Positions 1 to 10,232 of a DNA stretch of 64,000 nucleotides are shown here, piece after piece. Below the pieces are notes generated by a model. It did no database searches. It saw only the letters and a program-made list of their open reading frames with translations, and was not told the origin of the DNA. Each line of letters starts with the position of its first letter. Position 1 is the first letter of the stretch. Source of the stretch: Omphalotus guepiniiformis (Eukaryota > Basidiomycota > Agaricomycetes > Agaricales > Omphalotaceae); contig JAQOOI010000073.1 of the NCBI GenBank assembly GCA_028554645.1, positions 992,001-1,056,000 of the forward strand. The letters run 5' to 3'. The position numbers and the translations under genes were made by a program.

Positions 1-583
1 AACGTCCGACTCCAGCGGTAAGTCAACTCGAATACTCTGTATTCACTCGTGGGTCAATATAGCAAGTAGTCAGGTAACTTATCCGATGCGGAGAAAGCAG
101 CTGCGGTACCCAGCTTCCTTCTCAAAATTCATAAAAGTCGACCTCGCATTCTGTGCTTTCAAGGTTTAGAGATCTCAAGGATCGTAATGGCAAAGGCTTG
201 CAAAGTTCCGGCATCTAGTTGCAAGAAGTTACCTCCGGGATTGTTACCTTTCAAATTGGTGCATACAAGTTCGGCTGCCAGTAGCGGAGGTAAGTGATCT
301 CGCAATATTTTCAGCACATCCTTTTTTTCAACTTTGCTCCCTGGCAGTACAAGAAACACTATTCTTTGCTTCACCGAGCCCTTCTGGTCTCAATGCCGGT
401 TACGGGGTCAGTATGCTGTTCTTTTTCTCAACATATCGGCCACTGAATCTGAGAGGCAACTGATTACAGGAAGAACGCATGGTTGAAATCTTCTCTGAGG
501 TGAGGGACCTGCTGAAACAGATTAAGCAAGGAACTTGCGATACTTCAGCGATCAAAGCAATCTCATTACCACCTACTACCTAA
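1..583 (+). CDS. Thymine/uracil mismatch-specific DNA glycosylase (TDG/Mug family), 3' part
   Basis: This is the C-terminal part of a gene that begins left of the window. The product would excise thymine or uracil from G:T and G:U mismatches in nuclear base-excision repair. Exons read as 1-17, 74-289, 348-406 and 470-583, all with GT-AG borders and consistent phase, ending at TAA 581-583. The joined reading gives the family's second half: a 'KSRPRILCFQG' strand (family form RPRIVCFVGKG), 'LLPFKLVH', then 'ETLFFASPSPSGLNAGYG', which matches the conserved ETLFFVVPSTSG segment around the helix-capping loop, and a short helical tail. The catalytic Asn region lies upstream and is not visible. The gene converges on the kinase gene that ends at 849. 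The family call rests on two motif blocks in the right order. Confidence 0.7.
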
Positions 584-848
584 CTGCAGACTGTTCTGCC
601 CTGCTACACCACCTGCTGTACCTGTACATAATGTAAAACCTGCTACTTGTCATACGCACATACTCCCCATGTGCATTACATACTAAGATGACTATCAGAT
701 ATGCTTGTGAATACGAGAAAGAAAATGAAATGCCATGCGCTAAATCTACCACAGAAAAATGCTCGATGCTCAGCCAGAACAAATCGTAAACCATAACCAT
801 TGTCGAACAACCAGAAGCATCAATTGTTCGGTTCATCTACATAGACAC
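584..848. other. Convergent intergenic spacer
   Basis: This 265 bp lies between two genes that end tail to tail, the glycosylase on + and the CDK9-like kinase on -. It must hold both 3' untranslated regions and poly(A) sites. I see no further gene in it. Confidence 0.5.
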
Positions 849-3800
849 TTAACCATAATTGAGACCCCCACTGGAAGAGGAATCACCAGTAGGCTTCGGA
901 CGTAGCATTCCTTGAGGCAGCAAAGGTCTCGCAGGAAGGCCCAGTGGTCGCGGCAAGTTGTTCCTCGGTTGTTGTGGTGGCGGCACCTCCCACCTATCGC
1001 CCCGAGGTCCAGGCCCTTGGTGATTATATACCCCACCCGGTCCCGTAGGCGGTCTACGACCGCTCCCGCCGAAATGAGAAGGCGGCGGCCCATGTCCAGG
1101 CAGCGGCCCATGTCCAGGCACAGGCCCGGAATGTGAAAAGGCATGGGAACCCATCGCATGAGGAGGAGGAGGGCCGTAGCCTGGGGGAGGCATATTGGGC
1201 GGTGGACCTTGATTGTAGTGATGGGGGGGAGGAGGAGGAGGTTTGTAACCATGGTTGTTTCGTCCAAAATTGCGCATGTTGGGAGGAGGAAGGTTTCGGT
1301 ACTGAGGTTCTTGTCGAGGAGCAGGAGGAACGGCAGGTCGGTGGTTCATTACACGCTGATTACGTCTGTCGAGCTCGTGAGATGCCTCGTATGAAGGAAG
1401 CCTAAGAGGATGCGTCAGCTACACCTGCGATCAGAGAAATATGACTCTATGTAACAGACGTTTTAGGGTCTGCTGGTAACGGGTCTGACCAGAAGTAGTC
1501 GTGATCTAGCGCTTGTAAAGCCGTTATACGGTCTCTCGGGTTACAAATCAATAGCTTATCCAGCAAGTCAACAGTCTCAGGTCCGACGCTACTGTGCAAT
1601 CAATGAGAAAAGCGTAAACAAGACAGAAAAAAAATCCCGACGTAGGCTAGCCATATAGCTGAGCGAGTACGCATTTACTGACCTCTCATACATTTGCTTC
1701 ACTTTCCTTGAATATGTCGCGAACCGCTTGACGCCTTCACAACCAGGCAATGCATCGAAGTTTGGCCACGTATGCTGATTCGGAGTACCACATAGCTGCC
1801 ATATTTTCTCTAACTGGTCAAGGTCAGAAGTCCCAACCAGAATCGGTCGACGGTTGAACATTTCGCCAAAGACACAGCTAAGATTGATATACAGTCAAGC
1901 CAATGTAGAAGAAAGAAATTTGAAACCATACCCAATTCCCCACATATCAACTTCGCCACCGTAATTCCTGGCACCTAATAGCAACTCAGGCGGTCGGTAC
2001 CACCTTGTGACGACACAGTTTGTATACTTGCGCTCGCTCCTTTCCTTTGAGTCGAAAGCACGAGCCAGGCCAAAGTCCGCGATGCGTAAAGAACCAGTAT
2101 TGTTAATGAGCAAGTTAGCAGCCTTCATGTCACGGTGTAGAATGTTGTTCTGGAGAAGGATTGATCAGCATCAGAAAATATGAACAGGAGTGGAATTCAT
2201 ACTCGATGCATATACTCTGTACCTTCGAGCAATTGCTTCATGTATAATTTGATATGACTGGGCTGCAGCTTGACTCTCTCATTTTCCAGGAGACCAGCAA
2301 GATCGTGATCCATGTAAGGAAAGACCATGTACACCGACATCGGGTCATTCTCATTACCTAGATGAACCATGCAGCAATTGGCAAAGAAGAATGCAGCTAG
2401 AACACTCACTGCGCACGATAAACATGTCCAGAATTTCTATGATACACGGATGTTTCAGAGCCTTCAGGATCTTGATTTCACGCAAAGCTGTCACAGGCAT
2501 CCCCTCTTTCTCATTGTGCATCAGAATACGCTTGAGTGCAACAGCCTTGCCGGTGACCTTCTGAATCGCCTTGTGCACCTCACTAATTTAAGTGAGGTCA
2601 GAAAGGTATTGCTTATCTGCCAAATGACATACCCAAATGTTCCCTCTCCCAGCTTCGTAGTAGCTTGATAGTCAGCCTTTATCCCACATCCCTCAAAGAC
2701 ACGCCCGTACGCTTTCTCTTCCTCTTTTCTGGAACGACGCACCACAGGCGGACGCTTGCGCGCAATCTGTATGCGTGATGGAGGTTCTATATGTGGGGGT
2801 TCTTTCTGATTATCTTTGGGACCAAGACGCATAGATGGAGGTGAGTGCGTTTCCCTGGGAGCATTTGGTCGGACGATAGGAGAGGGTCTCTGGGGCAACA
2901 CATTCTTTAGGCGCGTATCAGGTGGGGGAGGGGGAGGGGGAGGAGTATTCGGTGGAGGTGGTACACCATTGGACTCTACTTCACGAGGAGGCGCAGGAGG
3001 CGGGGAGGGCAAAGGCAAAGGCAAAGGTGGCGTCCGTGCTCGATCATACGTTTGAGGGGAAAACCTGGAATCTTGTGGCGGTGGTCGTGGTGGAGTCACC
3101 GCTCGGTCTTCCCAGCCGCGATTGCCTCTAGACTGAGGGGGGGACGGTGGCCTATAACGGTCATAGCCATTGCCATCAAAGTATTCGCCCCTCCGCGTCC
3201 ATTCACGTTCATCGCCACGACGATTATTGTACTGGGGCGTTGGTCGATATATACGATCATTCCATGTCGGATACCGGTCATCCTCTTCATCCCTATACCT
3301 GTCCCTTCTGTCTCCGTCTCGACTTCTGTCTCGGCCCCGTCTTCTGTGAGAGTCATGATCCCAGTCTCTAGATCTGTCCAAGTCGTGATGCCTGTGGGGA
3401 GGACTGAAAGCTTGTTGTGGCCGCGGCGGTAATCGATGTAGAGTGGACGCTGCCGGGGAAAGAGGGGAACGAGAACGCGAGCGCGAGCGCTGCCGGTCAT
3501 AACGGTATTTCGAAGACGATGAACTTTCACCTGGCTCCCAGTGGTCACCTCCTCTCTGTCCACCTCGATATTTGCTTTTCCGTTTTATATCAGCTTCACG
3601 CGGACGTTTGTCATCCTCCGGTGGTCTTTCGTATACACCTGAACCAGGAGACAGTACAGAGCTCGCCAGAGGGGCAATTTTACTCGAATCGTCGGCATTC
3701 CCCTTTCTTTTGAAAGGAAAAGCGACTTTCTTTTTCGGTCTTGATGATGGAGAAACGGGTACGGGAGGAAGTTGGCTCTGAGTCTGACTTGAGTGAGATA

Positions 3801-3924
3801 GAGGTACAGCATCGTCTACTTCGCCCTCTTCTGGGGTCGACGGTGCAGCACGTTTTGAAGGACGCTCAACATCAGGAGTACTTGAAGCTCGTCGTTTGGC
3901 AAATGATGAAGGGGAAGAAACCAT
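849..3924 (-). CDS. BUR1: CDK9/Bur1-type cyclin-dependent kinase with long RS/Pro-rich N-terminal extension
   Basis: Nuclear serine/threonine kinase of the P-TEFb/Bur1 class, which phosphorylates RNA polymerase II CTD and Spt5 to promote elongation. The start is taken at ATG 3924, because the reading frame upstream of it offers only a TTG. The first ~400 residues are low complexity: RS/RD-rich, then a run of prolines. The kinase domain follows across several exons: Gly loop 'KLGEGTFG', an intron with 'EVHKAIQK' after it, '[16 protein letters not shown]' (catalytic Lys; the helix equivalent to PSTAIRE), '[13 protein letters not shown]', 'MKAANLLI', '[10 protein letters not shown]', '[20 protein letters not shown]' and '[16 protein letters not shown]'. 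These agree closely with S. pombe Cdk9. The last exon (849-1349) encodes a Pro/Gly-rich tail. The alternative, a CTDK-I/CDK12-type kinase, fits the kinase core less well although CDK12 proteins also carry RS extensions. Confidence 0.85.
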
Positions 3925-4177
3925 AGACAGCTTGAGGTCGTGGTCGCTCAAGACCAAGTAACATGGGATTATGTAATCTATATACGGATTTCTCGGAGCA
4001 TTACTCCAGCTGCGCCCAAACTTCCATATTCGTTTCCTGGCCTCTTCACGTCCTCAATTGGAAACATAGAGGCTGCTTTTTCCAAAGAATTTATGGAACC
4101 GCGGTGATAGAAGATTTTACTTGTACAAACACTCACACAAGCTGCCTGAACGAGTATTCGGCGAACATACTGATTCG

Positions 4178-5694
4178 TCACAGGCCCTGAAGCAGTTCCA
4201 AAACCATTGACGCACATCCCCAAGACGACTGGTAGCCATTTCCACCGTGTCTGCGATGAATTAAAATCAGACTTCTCATCTTGAGCCCAAAGGATGAGAA
4301 AAATACCCACCCATAATTGAACACGACTGGTATCTTCTTATCCTTCGCACCAGGTCCTACATCCATCATCTCCATTTCCAATCGAAGGCCCCCTTCTCTC
4401 CCAGGCCGCAGTCCGACGCATTCCTCAATGACGAGCGAACGCAAGTCCTCTACTGTTGGTTCACGAGCGGCTCGGACCTCAGGCGAGGCAAGCTCTGGGT
4501 ACATCTCGAGCGCTTCTTTGAGAATGCGCTGTGTAATTTCCGGCCTCGGCTTTGGGTACCTGTTGTTCCATGAACTCTCACATCTCGACCCATGAAAAGT
4601 ATCACTTTACCAATCGTTCGGATGGAAAGTACCACCAAGGACCACCTAGGAGTATTCAGCAAGTCATTCATGGTGTCGGTGTCTTTCAACGCTCACATCT
4701 CCACCGCGCCTCGGAATCACATAGGAAGGATTTCCGTGTGTGGTACTATGGATAGGCATATCCTTGGCCCAAGGTGCTCTTATGAGCACAGTCTGTCCCC
4801 GGATGGCATGAACTTTCTTATCCTCAATACCACCGATGAATCTTGCTCCCAACCCAGCGCATACTACCACTGCGTAAGGCGAAGATGTCTTGGCGACATT
4901 TGTGAACGACCCCACACCACCCTCCAGAACTTGTTGAATATGTGTGACTGACCCTCGCACAATCCTTCCGCCACTCCCGAGGAAACGGCTCAGTAGGTAG
5001 TTGAGATAAATAGGCAGATCGATGGTAACCGTAGTGAACGATACGCCTTCCACGGCTCCTAGTATAAGCTCGTCCTCCTTCAAATACTTGAACTACGTGG
5101 TTGCAATACATATCAGTTCTCGTCCGTCAGTAGAAGCCACCTTGAAAGGAAGGAAACGTACATCTGGTAAGTGCTCGCACGGATGGGGCCTTTGAATCTT
5201 CTCCACATGGTACGTCCTATCCGTGCATCGGAGGAAACACCCTTGTGCAGGGCTATTCGGACTCGACATCTCCCACATCACGTCGAATGTTTCTCGTTCA
5301 GCTCCTGTCAAACACTCGAAATAAGATTCTGGAGATATGATATCAAACTCCCCACCACATACTTTCTAGCTTCTTATCATCCTTACGGGTGATAATCACC
5401 TGAGCGCCCTGTTCAATGTTGATGTAAGGTCGCGTCAAACGTTGAACCATCCAATCTTGGACTTGAGAGACTCACAGCCCAAAAACTGGTATACTTTATG
5501 GTCTTTGGATCATTTGGAAACGTCTCAGCGACGATCGTTACTCGAAAGTCGCCTTGCTCCTGGATCTTCAGTGCGGTGGTTAAACCGACAACACCTGCAG
5601 TCGAAATATGATCAGCGAACCGAGGTAAGATAGGATCTTCCTCACCTGCCCCGAGCACGACAATTTCCTGCCTTTCAGTCTCGAGAGAAGACAT
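4178..5694 (-). CDS. D-amino-acid oxidase family FAD enzyme
   Basis: Flavoenzyme that oxidises D-amino acids to imino acids, releasing H2O2, usually in peroxisomes. The N-terminus reads 'IVVLGAG', then an intron, then 'VVGLTTALKI', which restores the GxGxxG dinucleotide fold of the family. Later exons give 'VVVCAGLGARFIGG', 'RGQTVLIRAPW' and 'YVIPRRGGDV', the typical DAO central blocks. The C-terminus joins 'VFNYG' across a short intron to 'RHGGNGYQSSWGCA', the DAO signature (family form HGGxGYQxSWGCA). The last residues before the stop are 'LLQGL', so no clear C-terminal SKL-type peroxisome signal is present. D-aspartate oxidase is the alternative and sequence reading cannot separate them. 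It diverges from the Nudix gene over a 263 bp shared promoter. Confidence 0.87.
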
Positions 5695-5957
5695 AAGTAG
5701 ACACTAGGCAGATTGAATTGAACTCAGACTCGTATGGAATATGTTATACCGCCTGATGAGATTGACTCATGACTGCCTTCTGACTGCCTTTTACATATCA
5801 GCGTGGAACTTGAAGATAAGGTATTCACTATAGTCTATATATAGAAGGAAGGTCAACCTGCCCAATGGCAACAGGTTGAGGCGGCCCGAGCCGACCGAGT
5901 CACCGACCATTGGTCGCACGGTGAATCCTCCGAAAAGGCTCGCTCGCCGGGACCTTC
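5695..5957. promoter_or_regulatory. Divergent promoter region, D-amino-acid oxidase / Nudix hydrolase
   Basis: These 263 bp separate the two outward-facing start codons. A TATATATAG box at 5836-5844 sits about 115 bp upstream of the Nudix start codon and is the best core-promoter candidate for the + gene. I see no equally clear TATA for the - gene. Confidence 0.45.
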
Positions 5958-6860
5958 ATGTCGCGTATCCCAGGCTTGGAAGACGGCTTGCAAGAACTTC
6001 TCTCTGGGGGCGACGAATCGCATTGGTTACCATACAAGAATGTCAAGCTCTATACCAACGCTTTTATCGTGCAAAAAGGAAAGGTATCAGTAACGTTTAC
6101 AGTGGCACCAGGAGCGCGTCGACTTACATACGTTACAGATTCTGCTAGGCCTGAAGAAACGAGGTTTTGGGATCAATAAGTACTGTGATTGAGACCTTTA
6201 CTGTCTATCGTGACTTAAGATTCATGATAATGGTAGGTACAACGGTTTCGGTAAGTATTACACGGCTTTCTTGCGCACGGAAGCGTGAAAGCTGATTTGA
6301 CCACCTCACTATCCTCAGGGGGTAAAGTGGAACTTCATGAGCCCTCCATTGATGCTGCTGTCAGAGAGCTGAAGGTTAGAAGGTTTCTTTGTCCGTTTGG
6401 TAGCTCACTGACAATAAAGCAATTTCATATTCATAGGAAGAAGCGGGCATCGAAGCACCGCTCAGACACGTCGGAGTACTCTTTTTCCTAACAGAAGACA
6501 CCGAGACGGCTTTCCATATCGACATATATCAAGCAAAGGACTTCACCGGATCTATCACCGAGTAAGTGACGATTGTAAGCCTTACCATATCCCCTCTTTC
6601 TAACTAGAGTACCAATTTGCCTTCACAGATCCGACGAAATGCGACCAGAGTGGTTCAGCACAGAGATCTCCCAGAACTGTAGCTCTGACAGCACAGACCC
6701 TTCGAAATTACCTCCCATTCCGTATGATCAGATGTGGGAAACAGATCGATACTGGATACCTCTACTCTTGTCAGAATCGATACCGTTTTATGGACGTGCG
6801 GACTTCAAGATGCAAAATGGCAAGTTGTTGCCTAGTAGGTGGTGGTTTGGAGGTCGCTAA
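5958..6860 (+). CDS. MTH1-type Nudix hydrolase (8-oxo-dGTP diphosphatase)
   Basis: Hydrolyses oxidised purine nucleoside triphosphates such as 8-oxo-dGTP, so cleaning the nucleotide pool. Six exons join to about 200 residues. The order matches MTH1: 'NAFIVQKGK', 'ILLGLKKRGFGINKYNGFGG', a complete Nudix box (G-x5-E-x7-RE-L-x-EE-x-G-I, beginning in GGKVE, with the catalytic REL..EE in place), 'ESDEMRPEWF' (MTH1 form ESDEMRPCWF, which carries substrate-selecting Asp residues) and 'MWETDRYWIPLLL'. One exon is only 14 nt ('KYNGFG' region, about 6239-6252). The C-terminus 'FYGRADFKMQNGKLL' matches the family end. A TATA box lies at 5836-5844. Start ATG 5958 gives a normal N-terminus, slightly longer than human MTH1. 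Confidence 0.88.
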
Positions 6861-8237
6861 GAGGGAGAAACCAAGTTGCATTTGACGGTTTTAGGTTTGG
6901 ATTCAGGACCCAGGTGTACTGCCTTGTACTATAGACTGATTTGCTTCTCAAAGCATACTTGATATACAGCGCCCTTCGCATCTATCTACAAGATAATATT
7001 CTTCTTTACACTCTGAATGAAAGTCAATCAGATCCGATCGGGTCGTTGGGAGCTATATAAGGCAAGGGCAAAGCTGTACTGAGCAAGTACCAAGTACAAC
7101 TGCGCTTGTTGAACGCAACGTTGAGCATTGACTATGGGTTTCTCGCAAGCGAGTTCAACGCAGTGGTGCAAGCTAAGAACGTTGAATCATATAGTAGAAT
7201 TGCTAGGGATTCCGGGTGGCAAAAGCGCAGGCTGGCAGCCAGTGCGTACCATTCAAACGCACATCGACAAAGTCCTTATATGCGTTTAAATTAGCCTCGG
7301 TCTCCGTATTCAACTTAATGTAAGGATTCGCGACGGAGCTGTTGAAACCATCAACAGAATCTTTGCAAGTCGATAAGGACATAAGCGTTTCTTCATAAAG
7401 TCATATATGTGAGAATGCAGATCAGAGGTGCGTGTGTGCAGGTAGTTGCAGAAAGGTGTTCCTAAGACGGCATAGAAAGCACCAATATTAGTGGTGAGTG
7501 TCGCCACTGTCTGTTGGAGCTACAAGAGCTCCTAGTACGGTATTCATTGCGGGATGACCATCTGCGCACCAGATCTCAATACCCTGCGAGTCTTTCATCT
7601 TGGGCCGTTGTAAGATCAAGAGGTGAGACAGGGTACTCAATTTCGGAATAGACAAAGGAGAAGTCGAGTCGTAGTCGCATGGCCATTGAGCAAGGTGGAT
7701 GAAATTAGGGTTGTATCGCCAGAGCTAGAGTCAAAGCCACAGAGCAATCTTCCAAGATTTGATGCATTGTTATGCCCTGGACCAAGGAACTCGTCGACTG
7801 CTCGCACATGTCGAGCTGCTTTTGGTCACTCCTGGAGATCAAGCTCAAGTTTCCAAGTCGAAAGGGAGGGTACCGCTTACCATCCTGTAGCCTACGTAAT
7901 GTCATACAGGACTGAAAAATACTGTCATATTTCATCTCAATAACCGACCCCCATGGATTTTCTTTTGCTTTCCAACTTTCCGTCAAGAGATTTCCTTCGG
8001 CCTGGCCACGCACCTAAACCGGGAGTTAACATATTCAGTGGCAAGTATGGTATCAGGAAAGCAAAGATAAATGCTTGGTCAAAATTTGCGCCGATGAACA
8101 GTTTCAGCTCAGTTTCAGCTGGTGTCTCTCGTCTTTCCCGCTTTCATGCAAAGGAAAAGGGAGAAATGAATCAGACTCCCACGGTACACCTCTAATCACT
8201 TCCACTCATTCGTCTTCTGTTCGCCTTCGTTACATAA
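6861..8237. other. Gene-poor interval with a possible decayed gene on the minus strand
   Basis: No gene can be assigned. On the - strand a stretch about 7500-7780 stays open and looks protein-like: after a possible splice acceptor it reads 'LWRYNPNFIHLAQWPCDYD' and further on 'GIEIWCADGHPAMNTVLGAL'. Neighbouring - frames around 7705-8013 and 7310-7507 are also open. I cannot join them into a clean model and do not recognise the family, so this may be a pseudogene or an orphan gene. A 52-codon ORF at 7134-7289 on + follows a good TATA box. Confidence 0.25.
7054..7060 (+). promoter_or_regulatory. TATATAA box
   Basis: A well-formed TATATAA lies about 75 bp upstream of the first + strand ATG at 7134, which opens only a 52-codon frame with no recognisable product. 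It may drive a short or non-coding transcript, or be chance. Confidence 0.3.
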
Positions 8238-9874
8238 ATGAGTTGGCTGACCTATGGACTTTCTATCTTTACGTTCTTCACCGTAATAATTCTCTACATT
8301 CGTCTCAACGACCGAGCTTTATCGAGTATTCCAAGTCGCGCTCTCACATTCTCGCCCACACGATGTACACCTGAAGACGTTCTGGCTACGGATCAACGTT
8401 TACGGTTGCAGTCTCCCATTACTATTGACCACCAGATACCTCCGAAAACTGGAAGGAGATATATTGTAGTTGGCGGAGTGAGTGTCAACAATTTGTCCTT
8501 CGCATGTCTGGAATTGATCATGGACAGGCAGGCTTTCTGGGTGGGTGGGTCGTTGTTCTCTTACTCCGACGTGGAGAAGATCCAAAGAATATACGAGTAC
8601 TCGATATCCGTCTTCCAACGCGCCATGATCTTAAACATGGTATAGGGAAAGACGTTGAGTACATGAAAGTCGATATGTCTGATGCCCAGGCCGTTCAGAA
8701 AGCTTTCGACGCTCCATGGTCAAGCAAATCGACCGCTCCTATTACTGTGTTTCATACTGCTGCAAACATCCGATTTTACGAGCGACATTTCTCACTCGTT
8801 AACAACTCTACCAACGTCAATGTTGTTGGTACACAAAACGTCCTTAATTCTGCACGTTCTATAGGAGCTTCGACCATGGTCTACACTTCTTCTGGATCAG
8901 TCGGGGTGCGAAGCACTCGCTTCTTTCTCTGGCCATGGCAAAAAGAGCCAGAATACTTCGTCCAACTCATAAACGACGATGACAACCTCCTCCCAAAACG
9001 ACACGAGCATTTCTTTTCAAACTACGCATACAGCAAATTCCAAGCGGAGAAACTCGTACGTGAGGCGGACAAGACACCTTCAGGTGCGGACGTGCTTCGT
9101 ACAGGATGTATACGGCCTGGGAATGGTGTTTTTGGTCCAGGTGGGGATATGTTATGTGGAGCTTACCTCGTCCGTCAGACGAACCCTACATGGATATCCA
9201 ATATCGTTTCGCATTTTGTATATGTCGAAAATTGTGCCCTTGCGCATCTCTGCTATGAGCGGAGGCTCATTGATCTAGCCGAAGGAAGCAAAAACCCCGA
9301 TATTGGTGGTCAAGCTTTCACCATTGCGGACCCCGGCCCACCGCCCACCTATGGCGACGTGTATACCACCCTCGAGACACTTTCGAAAGGGGAAACCTTC
9401 TTCCCTGAGCTATCACCTACTGCCATGCTTATCGTTGCATACATCATAGAGTTTTACTACCTCACCCGCCAATTTCTCATCTCCTCTGGCTTTCCGCTTG
9501 CTAAACTGATACCTCCCGTAAACGGCGACCTTGTCAATCTACAGCCTTCATTGTACAACCTGACTATGGTGCATCTTATATTCGACGACTCACGGTCCCG
9601 CTTAGAACCAAAGAAAGGTGGATTGGGATACAAGGGCTCGTGGACGACGTTGGAGGGGTTACACAAAACGTACGAGGAGCATAAGAAAGGTATCAACCGC
9701 TCGGAACAGAGATCCGATGTTGCTGGCGTCAGCTTTGGATTTGGATTGGTTAGAGCTCAGCGGGGAGTAGGTAAAATGGGCGAAAAGATTGAAAAGGAGA
9801 TTGGGCTTGACCCTGTTCAAGCTTTGGGCTCCCCTCATGAGGCCCCTCTTGCAGTCGGAATAATTGATACTTGA
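8238..9874 (+). CDS. 3-beta-hydroxysteroid dehydrogenase/isomerase family NAD(P) enzyme, membrane-anchored
   Basis: Extended short-chain dehydrogenase of the 3-beta-HSD family, probably at the ER membrane and acting on a sterol or other lipid alcohol. ATG 8238 opens with a single hydrophobic anchor (about residues 2-22, 'YGLSIFTFFTVIILYI'). Exon 1 ends in 'YIVVGG', and after a 50 nt intron exon 2 resumes 'AGFLGGWVV', restoring the GGxGFLGxxV cofactor motif. 'FHTAANIRFYERH', 'VYTSSGSV' (catalytic Ser) and 'YAYSKFQAEKLV' (YxxxK catalytic pair) follow, then 'RPGNGVFGPGG' and 'HFVYVENCALAH'. At about 530 residues it is longer than ERG26 (about 350). The extra length is the N-terminal anchor and a C-terminal hydrophobic and charged tail. 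It may be a paralogue of Erg26 rather than Erg26 itself. Confidence 0.82.
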
Positions 9875-10232
9875 TTATGTGGGCTTATAATATTACCAAG
9901 AGTCGTGAGTTCGTGTTCGCTTTGCAAATAGATGTAGTCTACTTATCAGCATATAGCACTGTAATTGGATAAATACCACATCATAAATTACAACAGTTAA
10001 GGCGAGGATACTATAGTCGAAGTGACTCTTGCAGCTGCTGCTCACACCTTCGCAAGTACATCAGCACGCCTTACTCTGGACGCTCTCGAAGAGCCATATG
10101 CCAGAACGAGACCTCGAAGTCACCTAGGCTTCGTCCTCAATGGACCAAGTCACAACCAATACCACCGGGATATCTGGTTTGCATACCGTTGAAGAAACCC
10201 GCGATGCGAATTCCCCTTGAGCAGAATGAAGC
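9875..10232. other. Convergent intergenic spacer
   Basis: This spacer lies between two tail-to-tail genes. It is A/T-rich at first, then of ordinary composition. I see no gene in it. Confidence 0.4.

Noticed and set aside
2816..3781. Plus-strand open frames opposite the kinase N-terminus
   Set aside because: They are complements of the low-complexity RS/Pro-rich coding region and share its repeats; no start context or splice sites support a gene.
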